From Verrucomicrobiota bacterium (GTDB taxonomy: Bacteria; Verrucomicrobiota; Verrucomicrobiia; Limisphaerales; SXTU01): a DNA stretch of 43,217 bases. The number at the start of each line of letters is the position of its first letter. Position 1 is the first letter of the stretch. The DNA lies in assembly GCA_016235545.1 (NCBI GenBank), contig JACRKB010000061.1:1-43217 (forward strand), written 5' to 3'. Shown piece by piece: positions 1 through 8,050 of the stretch. A program made the position numbers and the translations under genes. The notes beneath the pieces are model-generated. The model did not search any database. It was not told the DNA's origin and saw only the letters and a program-made list of their open reading frames with translations.

Positions 1-1
1 C

Positions 2-532
2 ATCGCGGCGAATCCCGAGCGCAAGAAGCAGTTCATCGCCGACATCCGCGACGCGCTCTACGCCTCGAAGATCGTCAGCTACGCGCAGGGCTACATGCTC
101 ATGCGCGCGGCGGCGAAGGAATACGGCTGGAACCTCAACTACGGCGGCATCGCCCTGATGTGGCGCGGCGGCTGCATCATCCGCAGCGCGTTCCTCGGCA
201 AAATCAAGGAAGCCTACGACAAGAATCCCAAGCTCTCGAACCTGATGCTCGACGACTTCTTCCGCGCCGAGATCAAGCGCTGCCAGAAGGGCTGGCGCAA
301 GATCGTCTCAACCGCCGCCCTGCGCGGCATCCCGGCCCCGGCGTTCAGCACCGCGCTGAACTTCTACGACCAATATCGCAGCGCCGTCCTGCCCGCGAAC
401 CTGCTTCAGGCCCAGCGCGACTACTTCGGCGCGCACACCTACGAGCGCCTCGACAAGCCGCGCGGCGAGTTCTTCCACACCAACTGGACCGGGCGCGGCG
501 GCAACATCTCGTCGAGCACTTACAACGTTTGA
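2..532 (+). CDS. gnd: 6-phosphogluconate dehydrogenase, C-terminal part (5' end outside window)
   Basis: This is the C-terminal 176 residues of decarboxylating 6-phosphogluconate dehydrogenase. The enzyme oxidises 6-phosphogluconate to ribulose 5-phosphate with NADP in the pentose phosphate pathway of the cytoplasm. The frame is open from base 2 and has no start in the window. Visible family features are the segment ending in SYAQGYMLMR, the all-helical domain with LNYGGIALMWRGGCIIRS, and the C-terminal tail with FGAHTYERLD and HTNWTGRGG, which in this family reaches into the partner subunit of the dimer. The reading frame ends normally with TGA and is followed by an intrinsic terminator, so it is probably the last gene of its transcript. 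The identification is firm; only the N-terminal NADP-binding domain is unseen. Confidence 0.96.
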   Translation: MAANPERKKQFIADIRDALYASKIVSYAQGYMLMRAAAKEYGWNLNYGGIALMWRGGCIIRSAFLGKIKEAYDKNPKLSNLMLDDFFRAEIKRCQKGWRKIVSTAALRGIPAPAFSTALNFYDQYRSAVLPANLLQAQRDYFGAHTYERLDKPRGEFFHTNWTGRGGNISSSTYNV

Positions 533-549
533 CGAAGGCAAACTTCTGA

Positions 550-583
550 GGGGTGTCGTCCGCGAAGGACGGCACCCCATTTT
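550..583 (+). terminator. Intrinsic terminator after gnd
   Basis: A GC-rich hairpin with arms GGGGTGtCGTCC and GGACGgCACCCC and a short loop starts 17 bases after the gnd stop. It is followed by ATTTT. The stem is long and the T run short, so termination is likely on the + strand. Confidence 0.75.
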
Positions 584-614
584 GCTGCGCTGAATGACAA
601 GCCTTCGCCTCGCT

Positions 615-705
615 TGCTCTTAATCCTAATCTTACTCTTAATCCTCCCCGCGCTGCAGCCCGCAGGGGAACAGAGCAGGATTAAGAGCAAGATTACGATT
701 ACGAG
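615..705. repeat. Low-complexity inverted repeat between gnd and dxr
   Basis: The left arm (615-645) is built from CTTAATCCT / AATCTTACT phrases. The right arm (677-705) is close to its reverse complement (AGGATTAAGAGCAAGATTAC, then ATTACGAG). About 30 bases separate them. The whole could form a long hairpin just upstream of dxr. It resembles the other phrase-based inverted repeats in this window in architecture, not in sequence. No gene is seen in 533-717. Confidence 0.65.
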
Positions 706-717
706 AGATTCAGCTTG

Positions 718-1866
718 ATGAAAAACGTCGTCCTCCTCGGCAGCACCGGCTCCATCGGCACTAGCACGCTCAAGGTCGCCGACGACCTCCCCGACCGCCT
801 GCGCATCCTCGGCCTCGCGGCGGGCGGCAACTCCGAACTCCTCCTTGCCCAGACCCTCAAGTATCAGCCCGCCGCCATCTCCATCACCGACCCGGCGAAG
901 GCGAACGAACTCCAGTCCGCGCTCGGCACCAAGGTCCAGGTCCACGCCGGCAACGAAGGCCTTCTCAAGCTCGCCACCATGCCCGAGGCCGACATTGTCC
1001 TCATCGCCATCGTGGGCACTGCCGGTTTGCAACCCGCCCTCGCCGCCATCCGCGCGGGCAAGGACATCGCCGTCGCCTCGAAGGAAATCCTCGTCATGGC
1101 CGGCGAGACCGTGATGAACGAGGCCCGCAAGCACGGCGTGCGCGTGCTCGCCGTGGACAGCGAGCACTCCGCCATCTTCCAGTGCCTCGATGACAAGCCG
1201 CCGAGTTCCGTGCGCAACCTCTGGCTCACCGCCAGCGGCGGCCCCTTCCGCGACAAGGCGCTGCACCCGAAGGAATCCTTCGCCGACATCACCGTCGAGC
1301 GCGCGCTGAAACATCCGAGCTGGGTCATGGGCCGCAAGATCACGATTGATTCCGCCACGCTCTTCAACAAAGGCCTGGAGATGATCGAGGCCCGCTGGCT
1401 CTTCGACATCGGGATGGAACGCGTGAAAGTCGTCGTGCACCCGCAGAGCATCGTCCACTCGATGGTCGAGTTCGTGGACGGCTCCATCATCGCGCAGCTC
1501 AGCACGCCCGACATGTGCCTGCCCATCCAATACGCGCTGACCTACCCCGAGCGCGTCGGCAGCGACCGCGTGCAGACGAACTTCGCCAAGCTCGGCACCC
1601 TCACCTTCGAGGAGCCGGACACCGACCGTTTCCCCTCGCTCAACCTCGCGCGCCGCGCGGGGGAAGTCGGCGGCACCCTCCCCGCCGTGCTCAACGCCGC
1701 GAACGAAGTCGCCGTGGAAGCCTTCTGCAACCGCCAGATCAAGTTCACCGACATCTCCGCCGCCGTCGCCCGCACGATGGAAGCGCACCAGGTTATTGAG
1801 CAGCCCACCTTGGAGCAAATCCTGGAGGCGGACTCGTGGGCTCGCCGTAGCACTTTGAACGGCTGA
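718..1866 (+). CDS. dxr: 1-deoxy-D-xylulose 5-phosphate reductoisomerase
   Basis: Dxr (IspC) converts 1-deoxy-D-xylulose 5-phosphate to 2-C-methyl-D-erythritol 4-phosphate with NADPH, the second step of the MEP isoprenoid pathway, in the cytoplasm. The 382-residue protein opens with the NADPH-binding motif GSTGSIGTSTL. It carries the adenine/metal region ASKEILVMAGE, the metal-binding and substrate motif DSEHSAIFQCL, the active-site segment MGRKITIDSATLFNKGLEM, and HPQSIVHSMVEF followed by PIQYAL.YP. Length is slightly under the usual 390-400 residues. ATG 718 is chosen because it starts directly at MKNVVLLGSTGS; a TTG one codon upstream is possible. There is no convincing ribosome binding site. 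The last residues (RRSTLNG) are less conserved. The metalloprotease gene rseP, a common neighbour, is absent; a secreted cytochrome follows after 168 bases. Confidence 0.96.
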   Translation: MKNVVLLGSTGSIGTSTLKVADDLPDRLRILGLAAGGNSELLLAQTLKYQPAAISITDPAKANELQSALGTKVQVHAGNEGLLKLATMPEADIVLIAIVGTAGLQPALAAIRAGKDIAVASKEILVMAGETVMNEARKHGVRVLAVDSEHSAIFQCLDDKPPSSVRNLWLTASGGPFRDKALHPKESFADITVERALKHPSWVMGRKITIDSATLFNKGLEMIEARWLFDIGMERVKVVVHPQSIVHSMVEFVDGSIIAQLSTPDMCLPIQYALTYPERVGSDRVQTNFAKLGTLTFEEPDTDRFPSLNLARRAGEVGGTLPAVLNAANEVAVEAFCNRQIKFTDISAAVARTMEAHQVIEQPTLEQILEADSWARRSTLNG

Positions 1867-1886
1867 TGCCAAATCACGCTGTGGGA

Positions 1887-1965
1887 GACGACGTGAGGAG
1901 TCTCTGACTGGATTCCACATCCAGAGTTTCACGTCCCGAGTTGATTGGAGACTCGTCACCTCGTC
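1887..1965. repeat. Nested inverted repeat between dxr and the PVC cytochrome gene
   Basis: Outer arms 1887-1904 (GACGACGTGAGGAGTCTC) and 1948-1965 (GAGACTCGTCACCTCGTC) are complementary at 16 of 18 positions. An inner perfect 6-bp hairpin (CTGGAT, 5-base loop, ATCCAG) lies at 1908-1924. It may be a transcript end for dxr, but there is no T run. Confidence 0.55.
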
Positions 1966-2034
1966 ACCCACACCCAAGTGTCCGCTTGCTCCGCTTGCAT
2001 TCCAGCACAGCGGAAGTTTAAGTTCCCGGCCCTT

Positions 2035-5000
2035 ATGAAAAGCGTGCCTTTCATCCCGCTGCTGGCGTCGTTCTGGGTCGCAGCCGCCACTGGTTTCAGC
2101 GCGGAGATTCCGAAGAAGTCCGTCACCGAGGCGATCCGAATCGACCCCGGCCAGGCCACAGCGGATGCGGAGCTGGCCGCGAAGAAGTTCAAGCTCGCGC
2201 CCGGCCTCAAGGTGGAGCTTTGGGCCGCCGAGCCGATGCTCGCGAACCCCGTCGCCTTCTGCATCGACGAGCGCGGGCGCATTTACGTCTCCGAGACACA
2301 CCGGCTCCATCAAGGCGTCACGGACATCCGCGGGCACATGAACTGGCTCGACGAGGAGCTGGCCGCGAAGTCCACCGACGACATGAGGCAGCTCTTCATC
2401 CGCCACAACTACGACGGCAAGACAAACGTCTCCGAGCGCGTCACGCTCATCGAGGACCGCTCGGGTAGCGGGCTGGCCACGCATTACAGCACCTTCGCCG
2501 ACAAGATTTTCAACTCGCCCGTGGACGGCATCGCATCCGGCGTGCTCGCGCGCCGGGGCAACGTGTGGCTCGCCAACATCCCGAACCTCTGGCTGCTCCG
2601 CGACAACGATGGCGACGGCAAGACCGACGGGCCGACCGATGTGCGCAAGCCGCTGCTCACCGGCTTCGGCGTGCGCGTGGGCTTCCTCGGCCACGACTTG
2701 CACGGGCTGCGCATCGGGCCGGACGGAAAGCTCTACTTCAGCATCGGCGACCGCGGCGCGAGCGTGCAGTCGCTTGAAGGCAAGACTGTCGCGAACACGG
2801 AAGGCGGCGCGATTTACCGCTGCAACCAGGACGGCAGTGACTTGGAAATCTTCCACTTCGGCCTGCGCAACCCGCAGGAGCTGGCCTTCGACGAATTCGG
2901 CAATCTCTTCACCGGCGACAACAACTCGGATGGCGGCGACCCCGCGCGCTGGGTTTACGCGGTCGAGGGTGGCGACACCGGCTGGCGCATCGGCTGGCAG
3001 TTCATCGAGAGCGCGCCGTGGACCTCGCGACGCGGCCCGTGGCTCGGCGAGCGGATGTGTTATCCCGAGGACCGCGCGGCGCACATCCTGCCGCCCATCG
3101 CCAACATCGCCAACGGCCCCAGCGGCCTCGCTTACTATCCTGGCACCGGCCTGCCAGCAAAATACGACGGCCATTTCCTGCTCGTGGATTTCAAGGGGGC
3201 CAGCTCTGCCAGCGGCATCTGGAGTTTCAAGATGCAGACCAAGGGCGCGAGCTTCGACTTGGTCGAGAAGGAGCAGTTTCTCTGGAACGCGCTGGCGACC
3301 GACGTGGACTTCGGCTACGACGGCCACGTTTATTTCTCCGACTGGATTGAGGGCTGGGGCATGACCAGCAAGGGCCGCATCTACCGCGTCTCCGACCCGG
3401 CGGCTGTGAGGGGTGCGGACGAAGTGAAGACAATCTTCGCCGGGGACTTCACGAAGCGCTCGGTGGACGAACTCAAGGGCATGCTCTCGCACCGCGACAT
3501 GCGCGTGCGGCAGGAGGCGCAGTTCGCGCTCGTGGAGAAGGGCGCGGACGGCCAGCGCGCGCTCGCTGAAGCGGCCGCTCAGGGCAAAACGCTTCAAGCC
3601 AGAGTTCACGGCATTTGGGGGCTGGGGCAGTTGGTTCAAGGTTCAAAGTTCAAGGTTCAAAGTTTGGCGGCGCTCCGTCCGTTGCTGGTGGATGCGGAGG
3701 TCGAAGTCCGCGCGCAGGCTGCGAAGGTTCTCGGAGACGCGCGCGATGCGGCGGCTGGCGCGGCCATCACATCGCTGCTCAGAGATGCCAGCCCGCGTGT
3801 GCGACACTTGGCGGCGATTGCCGCCGGCAAAATTCGAGTGCCAGCGGCCGCGCCCGCGCTGGTCAAGCTGCTCGCTGACAACGCGGACAAGGACGCCGTC
3901 CTCCGCCACTCCGGCGTGATGGGCCTGCTCGGATGTTCAGACGCACGGAGCATCGCAGCACTCAAGTCACACACCTCGCCCTCGGTGCGCCTCGCCGCCG
4001 TCGTCGCATTGCGGCGCATGGAGCGCGCTGAAGTCAGCCAGTTCCTCACTGATGCCGATGGCCGAGTCATCCTCGAGACAGCTCGCGCCATCAGCGAGAT
4101 TCCCATCGCGCAGGCGCTGCCCGCTCTGGCCGCATTGCAGCCGGACTTTGGCAAGTTAACTACCGACCAGCGGCCCGCGCTGGCCCGCCGCATCCTCAGC
4201 GCACATTACCGCCTCGGCGACGCCGCTTCCGCCGCGCGCTTGGCCGGCATCGCGGGCAACGCGAACATCCCCGATGCGGCGCGTGCTGAAGCCCTCGACC
4301 TGCTCGCCGAGTGGGCCAAGCCCTCCGGTCGCGACCGCATCACCGGCCTCTGGCGTCCGCTTCCCACGCGTGATGCCAAGCTCGCTGCCGCTGCTGCGAA
4401 GCCCGTGCTCGCCGCCGCGTTGCGCACCGGCGCGACGCCTGTCCGTCTCGCCGCCGTGAAGGCCGTGGATCAGCTCGACGTGGCGGACATGAACTCTGTT
4501 CTCTTCGAGCTCGTTTCGGACACGAAGGCGAACACCGGCGTGCGCGTCGGCGCGCTAAACCGCCTCGCCGCCTTGCGGGACGCGCAGCTCGCGGCCGCGC
4601 TGGACATCGCCGCGAAGGACAAGGCCGAGCCGCTGCGCGTGGCCGCGACAACGCTCCGGGCGAAGACGACGAAGGGAAGTGCTGTTGCGCCGCTGCTGGC
4701 CGTCATCGCCACCGGCAGCGTCGGCGAGAAACAGAACGCCATCGCGATGATCGGCGGCCTCCCCGGCGCGGAGGCGGATGGCGTGATTGCCTCTCTCGTG
4801 ACTGAGCTGGCGGGGGGCACGCTTGCGCCGGAGCTGAGCCTGGAGGTGATCGAGGCCGGCGAGAAGCGCGCGGACACCAACGTGAAGGCAGGCCTCGACA
4901 AGTTCAAAGCGCAGCGGCGCGCGGACGACCTTCTCTGGAGCTACCGCATGACGCTCGCGGGCGGCAATGTGGCCAGCGGAAGAAAGATTTTCCTCGAACG

Positions 5001-5379
5001 TGTCGAAGCCTCCTGCGCCCGCTGCCACAAGGTCGGCCCGGAGGGCGGCGAGGTCGGCCCGGTGCTCGACGGCATCGCGGCGAAGCAGACGCGCGAGTAT
5101 CTGCTGGAGTCGCTTGTGGCGCCAAACGCGAAGATAGCGCCGGGCTTCGAGAGCCTGATGGTGGTGCTGAAGGACGGGCGGAACTTTGCCGGTGTCACCA
5201 AGCCCGGTGGTGACGACGAGGTGGTCATCAACTCACCGGAGGACGGGGTGATGAAGTTCAAGAAGGCGGAGGTCGCCAGGATACAGAAGGGCCAGTCTGC
5301 GATGCCTGACACGATGATTCACGTCCTCTCCAAGCGCGACATCCGCGACCTCGTGGAGTTCCTTGCATCGCTGAAGTGA
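2035..5379 (+). CDS. PVC-type haem-binding CxxCH dehydrogenase with HEAT repeats
   Basis: This is a large exported protein of 1114 residues from a family that is greatly expanded in Planctomycetes and Verrucomicrobia. A signal peptide fills residues 1 to about 24 (MKSVPFIPLLASFWVAAATG). Residues 45 to about 450 form a glucose/sorbosone-dehydrogenase-like beta-propeller; GDNNSDGGDPARWVYAVEGG is a typical segment. Residues 480 to about 930 are HEAT-like helical repeats. The C-terminal domain carries a c-type haem site C994-A-R-C997-H998, then GPEGGEVGPVLDGIAAK. The natural substrate of the family is unknown; sugars or polysaccharide products in the periplasm are likely. ATG 2035 is chosen because it gives a clean signal peptide; the frame is open 30 codons further upstream. 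An in-frame 14-bp tandem repeat interrupts the HEAT region at 3635-3662. Confidence 0.92.
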   Translation: MKSVPFIPLLASFWVAAATGFSAEIPKKSVTEAIRIDPGQATADAELAAKKFKLAPGLKVELWAAEPMLANPVAFCIDERGRIYVSETHRLHQGVTDIRGHMNWLDEELAAKSTDDMRQLFIRHNYDGKTNVSERVTLIEDRSGSGLATHYSTFADKIFNSPVDGIASGVLARRGNVWLANIPNLWLLRDNDGDGKTDGPTDVRKPLLTGFGVRVGFLGHDLHGLRIGPDGKLYFSIGDRGASVQSLEGKTVANTEGGAIYRCNQDGSDLEIFHFGLRNPQELAFDEFGNLFTGDNNSDGGDPARWVYAVEGGDTGWRIGWQFIESAPWTSRRGPWLGERMCYPEDRAAHILPPIANIANGPSGLAYYPGTGLPAKYDGHFLLVDFKGASSASGIWSFKMQTKGASFDLVEKEQFLWNALATDVDFGYDGHVYFSDWIEGWGMTSKGRIYRVSDPAAVRGADEVKTIFAGDFTKRSVDELKGMLSHRDMRVRQEAQFALVEKGADGQRALAEAAAQGKTLQARVHGIWGLGQLVQGSKFKVQSLAALRPLLVDAEVEVRAQAAKVLGDARDAAAGAAITSLLRDASPRVRHLAAIAAGKIRVPAAAPALVKLLADNADKDAVLRHSGVMGLLGCSDARSIAALKSHTSPSVRLAAVVALRRMERAEVSQFLTDADGRVILETARAISEIPIAQALPALAALQPDFGKLTTDQRPALARRILSAHYRLGDAASAARLAGIAGNANIPDAARAEALDLLAEWAKPSGRDRITGLWRPLPTRDAKLAAAAAKPVLAAALRTGATPVRLAAVKAVDQLDVADMNSVLFELVSDTKANTGVRVGALNRLAALRDAQLAAALDIAAKDKAEPLRVAATTLRAKTTKGSAVAPLLAVIATGSVGEKQNAIAMIGGLPGAEADGVIASLVTELAGGTLAPELSLEVIEAGEKRADTNVKAGLDKFKAQRRADDLLWSYRMTLAGGNVASGRKIFLERVEASCARCHKVGPEGGEVGPVLDGIAAKQTREYLLESLVAPNAKIAPGFESLMVVLKDGRNFAGVTKPGGDDEVVINSPEDGVMKFKKAEVARIQKGQSAMPDTMIHVLSKRDIRDLVEFLASLK
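3635..3662 (+). repeat. Perfect 14-bp tandem repeat inside the HEAT region
   Basis: Two exact copies of TTCAAGGTTCAAAG lie head to tail inside the coding region. They encode QGSKFKVQS between two HEAT-like repeats. The peptide is unlike its surroundings, and the low GC content stands out in a GC-rich gene. Confidence 0.85.
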
Positions 5380-5390
5380 GGGGGAATTTT

Positions 5391-5480
5391 GGGAGATGGG
5401 AGATGGGAGATGGGAGATAGAGGATAGAGGGGAGCAGCGCTTCGCCGTGGCTATTCTCTATCTTCTATCTTCTATCTTCT
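5391..5480. repeat. Tandem and inverted low-complexity repeat
   Basis: Four exact copies of GGGAGAT (5391-5418) run into AGAGGATAGAGGGG. After a short spacer comes 5452-5480, made of TCTATCTTC phrases that can pair with the left side. The following GATCTCC (5484-5490) can pair with GGGAGAT. It lies between the convergent ends of the PVC cytochrome and acyltransferase genes and could act as a bidirectional hairpin. Confidence 0.7.
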
Positions 5481-5504
5481 GCTGATCTCCATCCACAGGT
5501 GGCT

Positions 5505-6713
5505 TCACATCCGGAGGTAGATGCGCTGCTTCTCCATCCCGCGCAGGAAGAGCCAGCAGAGGGAGATGAAGGCGAGGATGGCGGCGGTCACGAACCAGCC
5601 GGGGGCGTCGCGGGGAGTGTAGGGCTTGAGGGCGTCGGAGATGAGGCCGTGGAGGATGTAGCCTGCCAGGGCGTTGGTGCCGAAAGTGGTGAGGAGCGGA
5701 AGGCGGTGGCCGCGCACATCGCACGCCCAGACGAAGGCGGCGAGGACGGCGAGAGAGAAGCCAGCGCCGAAGGTGAGGTAGGAGACGCTGCCGGCGCGCT
5801 GGCTCATGGTCCAGATGTTGACGGGGCGGGTGGGCGGGATGAAGGGCGGCTCGACGAGGAGGCCGGTGACGGCGCTGCCGGGCGTGGGTTGGGGACCGAG
5901 CTTCACTTTGGCCGGGGGTGACTGGAGGTTGAGGCAGGCCAGCGCGTAGCCCAGGACCATGAGGGTTGCGCCCCAGCGCAGCAGCCGCGGGATGGGCTGG
6001 GAAGGGCCGGGAGCGGAAAGCCAATCGCACGCGAAGGAGCCGGCGATGAGCGGGACGGTCCATGTGAGGAATCCCAGCGGGCCTCCGTCAATGCCGGGGC
6101 GGCCCATCACCCATTCGTAGTAGAAGGATTGCGAGAGGAGATGAAAGAGGAGGGCGGAGCCGGCTGCGAAGGCGAGGCGCAGGCCGGGGCCGCGCGTGAT
6201 GACGGGCAGAACCCAGAGGCTGGTGACACCGATGTGGACGAGGGCTTGGAAGAGTTCTCTCTGGAAGGCGTTCTTGAAGAAGCCGCTGACGCCGAGGGCC
6301 TGCCAGTCAGCCCATGTCTTGGTCACGCCGTCGAGGTGGTAGAGGACGAAGCCAAGCAGGATGAGGGCGAGGTTGCGCTTGGCCGCGCGCAGGTAGGCGA
6401 GGGAGGCGTCGCCGGCGGCGATGCGCCTCATCATCGTGAGACGGAAAGCAAAGCCGACGGCCAGAAAGAACTGCGGCATGATGGTGTCGGCATAGCTGCA
6501 GTAGATGTTGTGGTGTTTGAGGACGGCGGGGACTGCGGCGAAGGAGCCGGCGAAGTTGACAAGGAACATTCCCAGGACGGTGTAGCCGCGAAACTGGTCG
6601 AGGGAGGTGAGACGTGCATCGGGGCTGGGCTGGGTGGTCACGGCCGTGATGGTAGGGGAGAGAGGCGAGAAGATAGAAGATAGAAGATAGATGGGAGAGG
6701 ATAGAGGGCGCAT
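5505..6713 (-). CDS. Multi-pass membrane acyltransferase (heparan-glucosaminide acetyltransferase-like)
   Basis: This integral membrane protein of about 400 residues has roughly ten hydrophobic segments. The first conserved segment, SLDQFRGYTVLGMFLVNFAG, matches the start of the DUF5009/COG4299 family related to heparan-alpha-glucosaminide N-acetyltransferase, where the motif is usually LD.fRG. Members are thought to move acyl groups across or at the membrane onto sugars; the substrate here is unknown. It is followed by IMPQFFLAVGFAFRLTMMRR and ends with FGTNALAGYILHGLIS and a short basic tail. The start is uncertain: ATG at 6713 would place a repeat-derived stretch (PLSSPIYLLSSIFSPLSPT) ahead of the conserved domain, while GTG at 6641 would start right before it. 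The 3' end faces the PVC cytochrome gene. Confidence 0.8.
   Translation of the reverse strand: MRPLSSPIYLLSSIFSPLSPTITAVTTQPSPDARLTSLDQFRGYTVLGMFLVNFAGSFAAVPAVLKHHNIYCSYADTIMPQFFLAVGFAFRLTMMRRIAAGDASLAYLRAAKRNLALILLGFVLYHLDGVTKTWADWQALGVSGFFKNAFQRELFQALVHIGVTSLWVLPVITRGPGLRLAFAAGSALLFHLLSQSFYYEWVMGRPGIDGGPLGFLTWTVPLIAGSFACDWLSAPGPSQPIPRLLRWGATLMVLGYALACLNLQSPPAKVKLGPQPTPGSAVTGLLVEPPFIPPTRPVNIWTMSQRAGSVSYLTFGAGFSLAVLAAFVWACDVRGHRLPLLTTFGTNALAGYILHGLISDALKPYTPRDAPGWFVTAAILAFISLCWLFLRGMEKQRIYLRM
6656..6708. repeat. AGATAGA-phrase repeat, partner of 7166-7211
   Basis: This purine-rich stretch contains three AGAAGATAG phrases followed by GATGGGAGAGGATAGAGGG. A complementary stretch lies at 7166-7211, so the pair brackets a 460-base gene-free region as a distant inverted repeat. 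It also codes for the extreme N-terminus of the acyltransferase if ATG 6713 is used. Confidence 0.65.
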
Positions 6714-6726
6714 CTCAGGTTCTTGC
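6706..6726 (+). repeat. Dispersed 21-bp repeat, copy 1
   Basis: This copy matches GGGCGCATCTCAGTTTCYTGC at 20 of 21 positions, with G in place of one T (CAGGTTC). Other copies are at 6984-7004 (inverted) and 11327-11347. Confidence 0.6.
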
Positions 6727-6747
6727 AATCCCGGGTGCCAAGCAGGG

Positions 6748-6952
6748 GCAGCAACGGAGTTGCGAAAGAAAGTAGCCCACGGCGTGAGCCGTGGGTCAGG
6801 TGGTGGCGCGAGTGAGCCGCAGCGCGGCGGCACCGAAGCAGGAATCAACCGGACGTGAGTCGCAGTTGTCTGCCGCCCCGCTGGGGCTCGGGTTCGGCGC
6901 TATTACCCCCACGGCTCTCGCCGTGGGCTACTTTCTTGCGCAGCTCCGCTGC
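6748..6952. repeat. REPIN-like pair of inverted palindromic repeats
   Basis: Two palindromes, CCCACGGCGTGAGCCGTGGG (6776-6795) and CCCACGGCTCTCGCCGTGGG (6908-6927), stand in opposite orientation. Each has an outer flank: AAAGAAAGTAG before the first, CTACTTTCTTGCG after the second. Still further out are GCAGCAACGGAGTTGCG and a related inverted copy. The result is an imperfect inverted repeat of about 34 bp around a spacer of roughly 110 bp, the layout of a REP doublet. No transposase is nearby. No gene is seen in 6714-7177. Confidence 0.7.
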
Positions 6953-6983
6953 TGGAAAGATTCACCATGTCCGGATGTCTGCC

Positions 6984-7004
6984 GCAAGAAACTGAGATGC
7001 GCCC
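6984..7004 (-). repeat. Dispersed 21-bp repeat, copy 2 (inverted)
   Basis: The reverse complement reads GGGCGCATCTCAGTTTCTTGC. With the bases after it (GAGGGCGGATCTCAG), it forms an imperfect hairpin. Confidence 0.65.
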
Positions 7005-7059
7005 GAGGGCGGATCTCAGGCCACAACCGCGTTGGGGTTGCGTGCTCCGGCGGGGTGGT

Positions 7060-7112
7060 TCCCAAGGTAGCTTCGCAACTTTGGGCTGGAGGCTGGAATC
7101 CCCTTGGGATTC
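7060..7112. repeat. Two further small hairpins in the gene-free stretch
   Basis: An imperfect hairpin with arms CCCAAGGTAG and CAACTTTGGG is followed by a second with arms GAATCCC and GGGATTC. Together with the REP-like pair they make 6.7-7.2 kb an array of stem-loops rather than coding DNA. Confidence 0.45.
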
Positions 7113-7165
7113 TCCGAGGGAAAAACATTCCAAGATGCCGGGATGCGCCCGACGCGACGCTCCCT

Positions 7166-7211
7166 CCCCTCTATCTTCTATCCTCTACCCTCTGTCTTCT
7201 TTCCCCTCTCC
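7166..7211. repeat. TCTATCTTC-phrase repeat, partner of 6656-6708
   Basis: This pyrimidine-rich stretch of CTCTATCTTCTATCCTCTAC-type phrases is complementary in style to 6656-6708. It overlaps the 3' end of the trmO-like gene, where it encodes the non-conserved tail KKTEGRG. Confidence 0.65.
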
Positions 7212-8047
7212 GTTCCCCAGCCCGGCCAGCGTTCCCAGCATGCAAGTTGCGCCTCGCGGTCGGGCAGGTCCGCGTAGTCGGGGTTGTTCAGGAATCGCAG
7301 CGGGTAGCCTGGCTCGATGGCAAGCACGCTCACCACTTCGCCCGCGATGGAGAAGACCGCGCGCCACGCGCCGCAGCCGATGGTGAAGAGCGACTTGCCT
7401 CGCCGCCGAATCCGGCGGGTGCGGTGGGGCGAGGGGTCAAGCGCGAGGAGTTCGATGAGGCGCGGTCGGAAGTCTGTGTTCCAAGTGGATTGCAGCCAGT
7501 CCGCCTGCGTCTGGGCCAGCGCGGCGAAGCGCACGGTGAACTGCGGCGGCCCGGCCAGCGCCGCCTCGACTGCGTCGGTCCAGCCGCCGCCGGCGTCGGG
7601 GAATGCGTCGAAGGCGGGGATGTAGGGCTTGATGTCGAGGACGGGCGTGCCCTCGACGAGATCGCACGGCCCGAGCCAGAGGCGTCGGCCCTCGATGCCG
7701 AGGAGTTGGACCGGGGTGAGGCCGAGCGGATTGGGGCGATGCGGCGAGCGCGTGGCGAAGAGGCCGCGCCGCTGCGCCGGCCCGCGCGGCGGCAGGACGA
7801 GGGGACGCCATGTGGTGTTGCGATGGAACCACCAGAGCAGCCAGACGCGGGAGAAGCCGGCGAGGTCCTGCAGGGCTTGCTGATAGCCAGGCTCGGGCAG
7901 GAGTTCGAGGACGTTGCGCTCCGGCTGCGCCTCGGCGGGCTGGTGCAGGGCCTGGAACTTCACCTGCTTGTGCGTGGTGATGAAGCCGATGGGGCGGAGT
8001 GTGAGCGAGGGTTGCAAGCGGCTGTTCTCCGACAGAACACTGAACAT
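7178..8047 (-). CDS. tRNA (N6-threonylcarbamoyladenosine(37)-N6)-methyltransferase, TrmO-like
   Basis: This 289-residue cytoplasmic protein belongs to the TsaA/TrmO (UPF0066) family, which methylates N6 of t6A37 in certain tRNAs with S-adenosylmethionine. The N-terminus LTLRPIGFITT, the segment GFSRVWLLWWFHRN, and the hallmark TRSPHRPNPLGLTPVQLLGI with DIKPYIPAFDAF are all present. A C-terminal domain with FTIGCGAWRAVFSI resembles the extra domain of long family members. ATG 8047 is preceded by a purine-rich GGGGGAAG, one of the better ribosome binding sites in the window. It starts 3 bases after the stop of the AlkD-like gene, so the two are probably one transcript. The last residues are encoded by a low-complexity repeat and look non-native. 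The family is secure; activity on tRNA is inferred. Confidence 0.88.
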   Translation of the reverse strand: MFSVLSENSRLQPSLTLRPIGFITTHKQVKFQALHQPAEAQPERNVLELLPEPGYQQALQDLAGFSRVWLLWWFHRNTTWRPLVLPPRGPAQRRGLFATRSPHRPNPLGLTPVQLLGIEGRRLWLGPCDLVEGTPVLDIKPYIPAFDAFPDAGGGWTDAVEAALAGPPQFTVRFAALAQTQADWLQSTWNTDFRPRLIELLALDPSPHRTRRIRRRGKSLFTIGCGAWRAVFSIAGEVVSVLAIEPGYPLRFLNNPDYADLPDREAQLACWERWPGWGTERGKKTEGRG

Positions 8048-8050
8048 GGG

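Noticed and set aside
520..3639. A 1039-codon open frame on the - strand
   Set aside because: It lies antisense to dxr and the PVC cytochrome gene, is rich in Val, Glu, Gly, Arg and His as expected for a shadow frame of GC-rich genes, and has no recognisable domain.
5391..5480. Possible CRISPR-like tandem repeat
   Set aside because: Units are 7 and 9 bases with no spacers; this is a low-complexity repeat and no cas gene is present.
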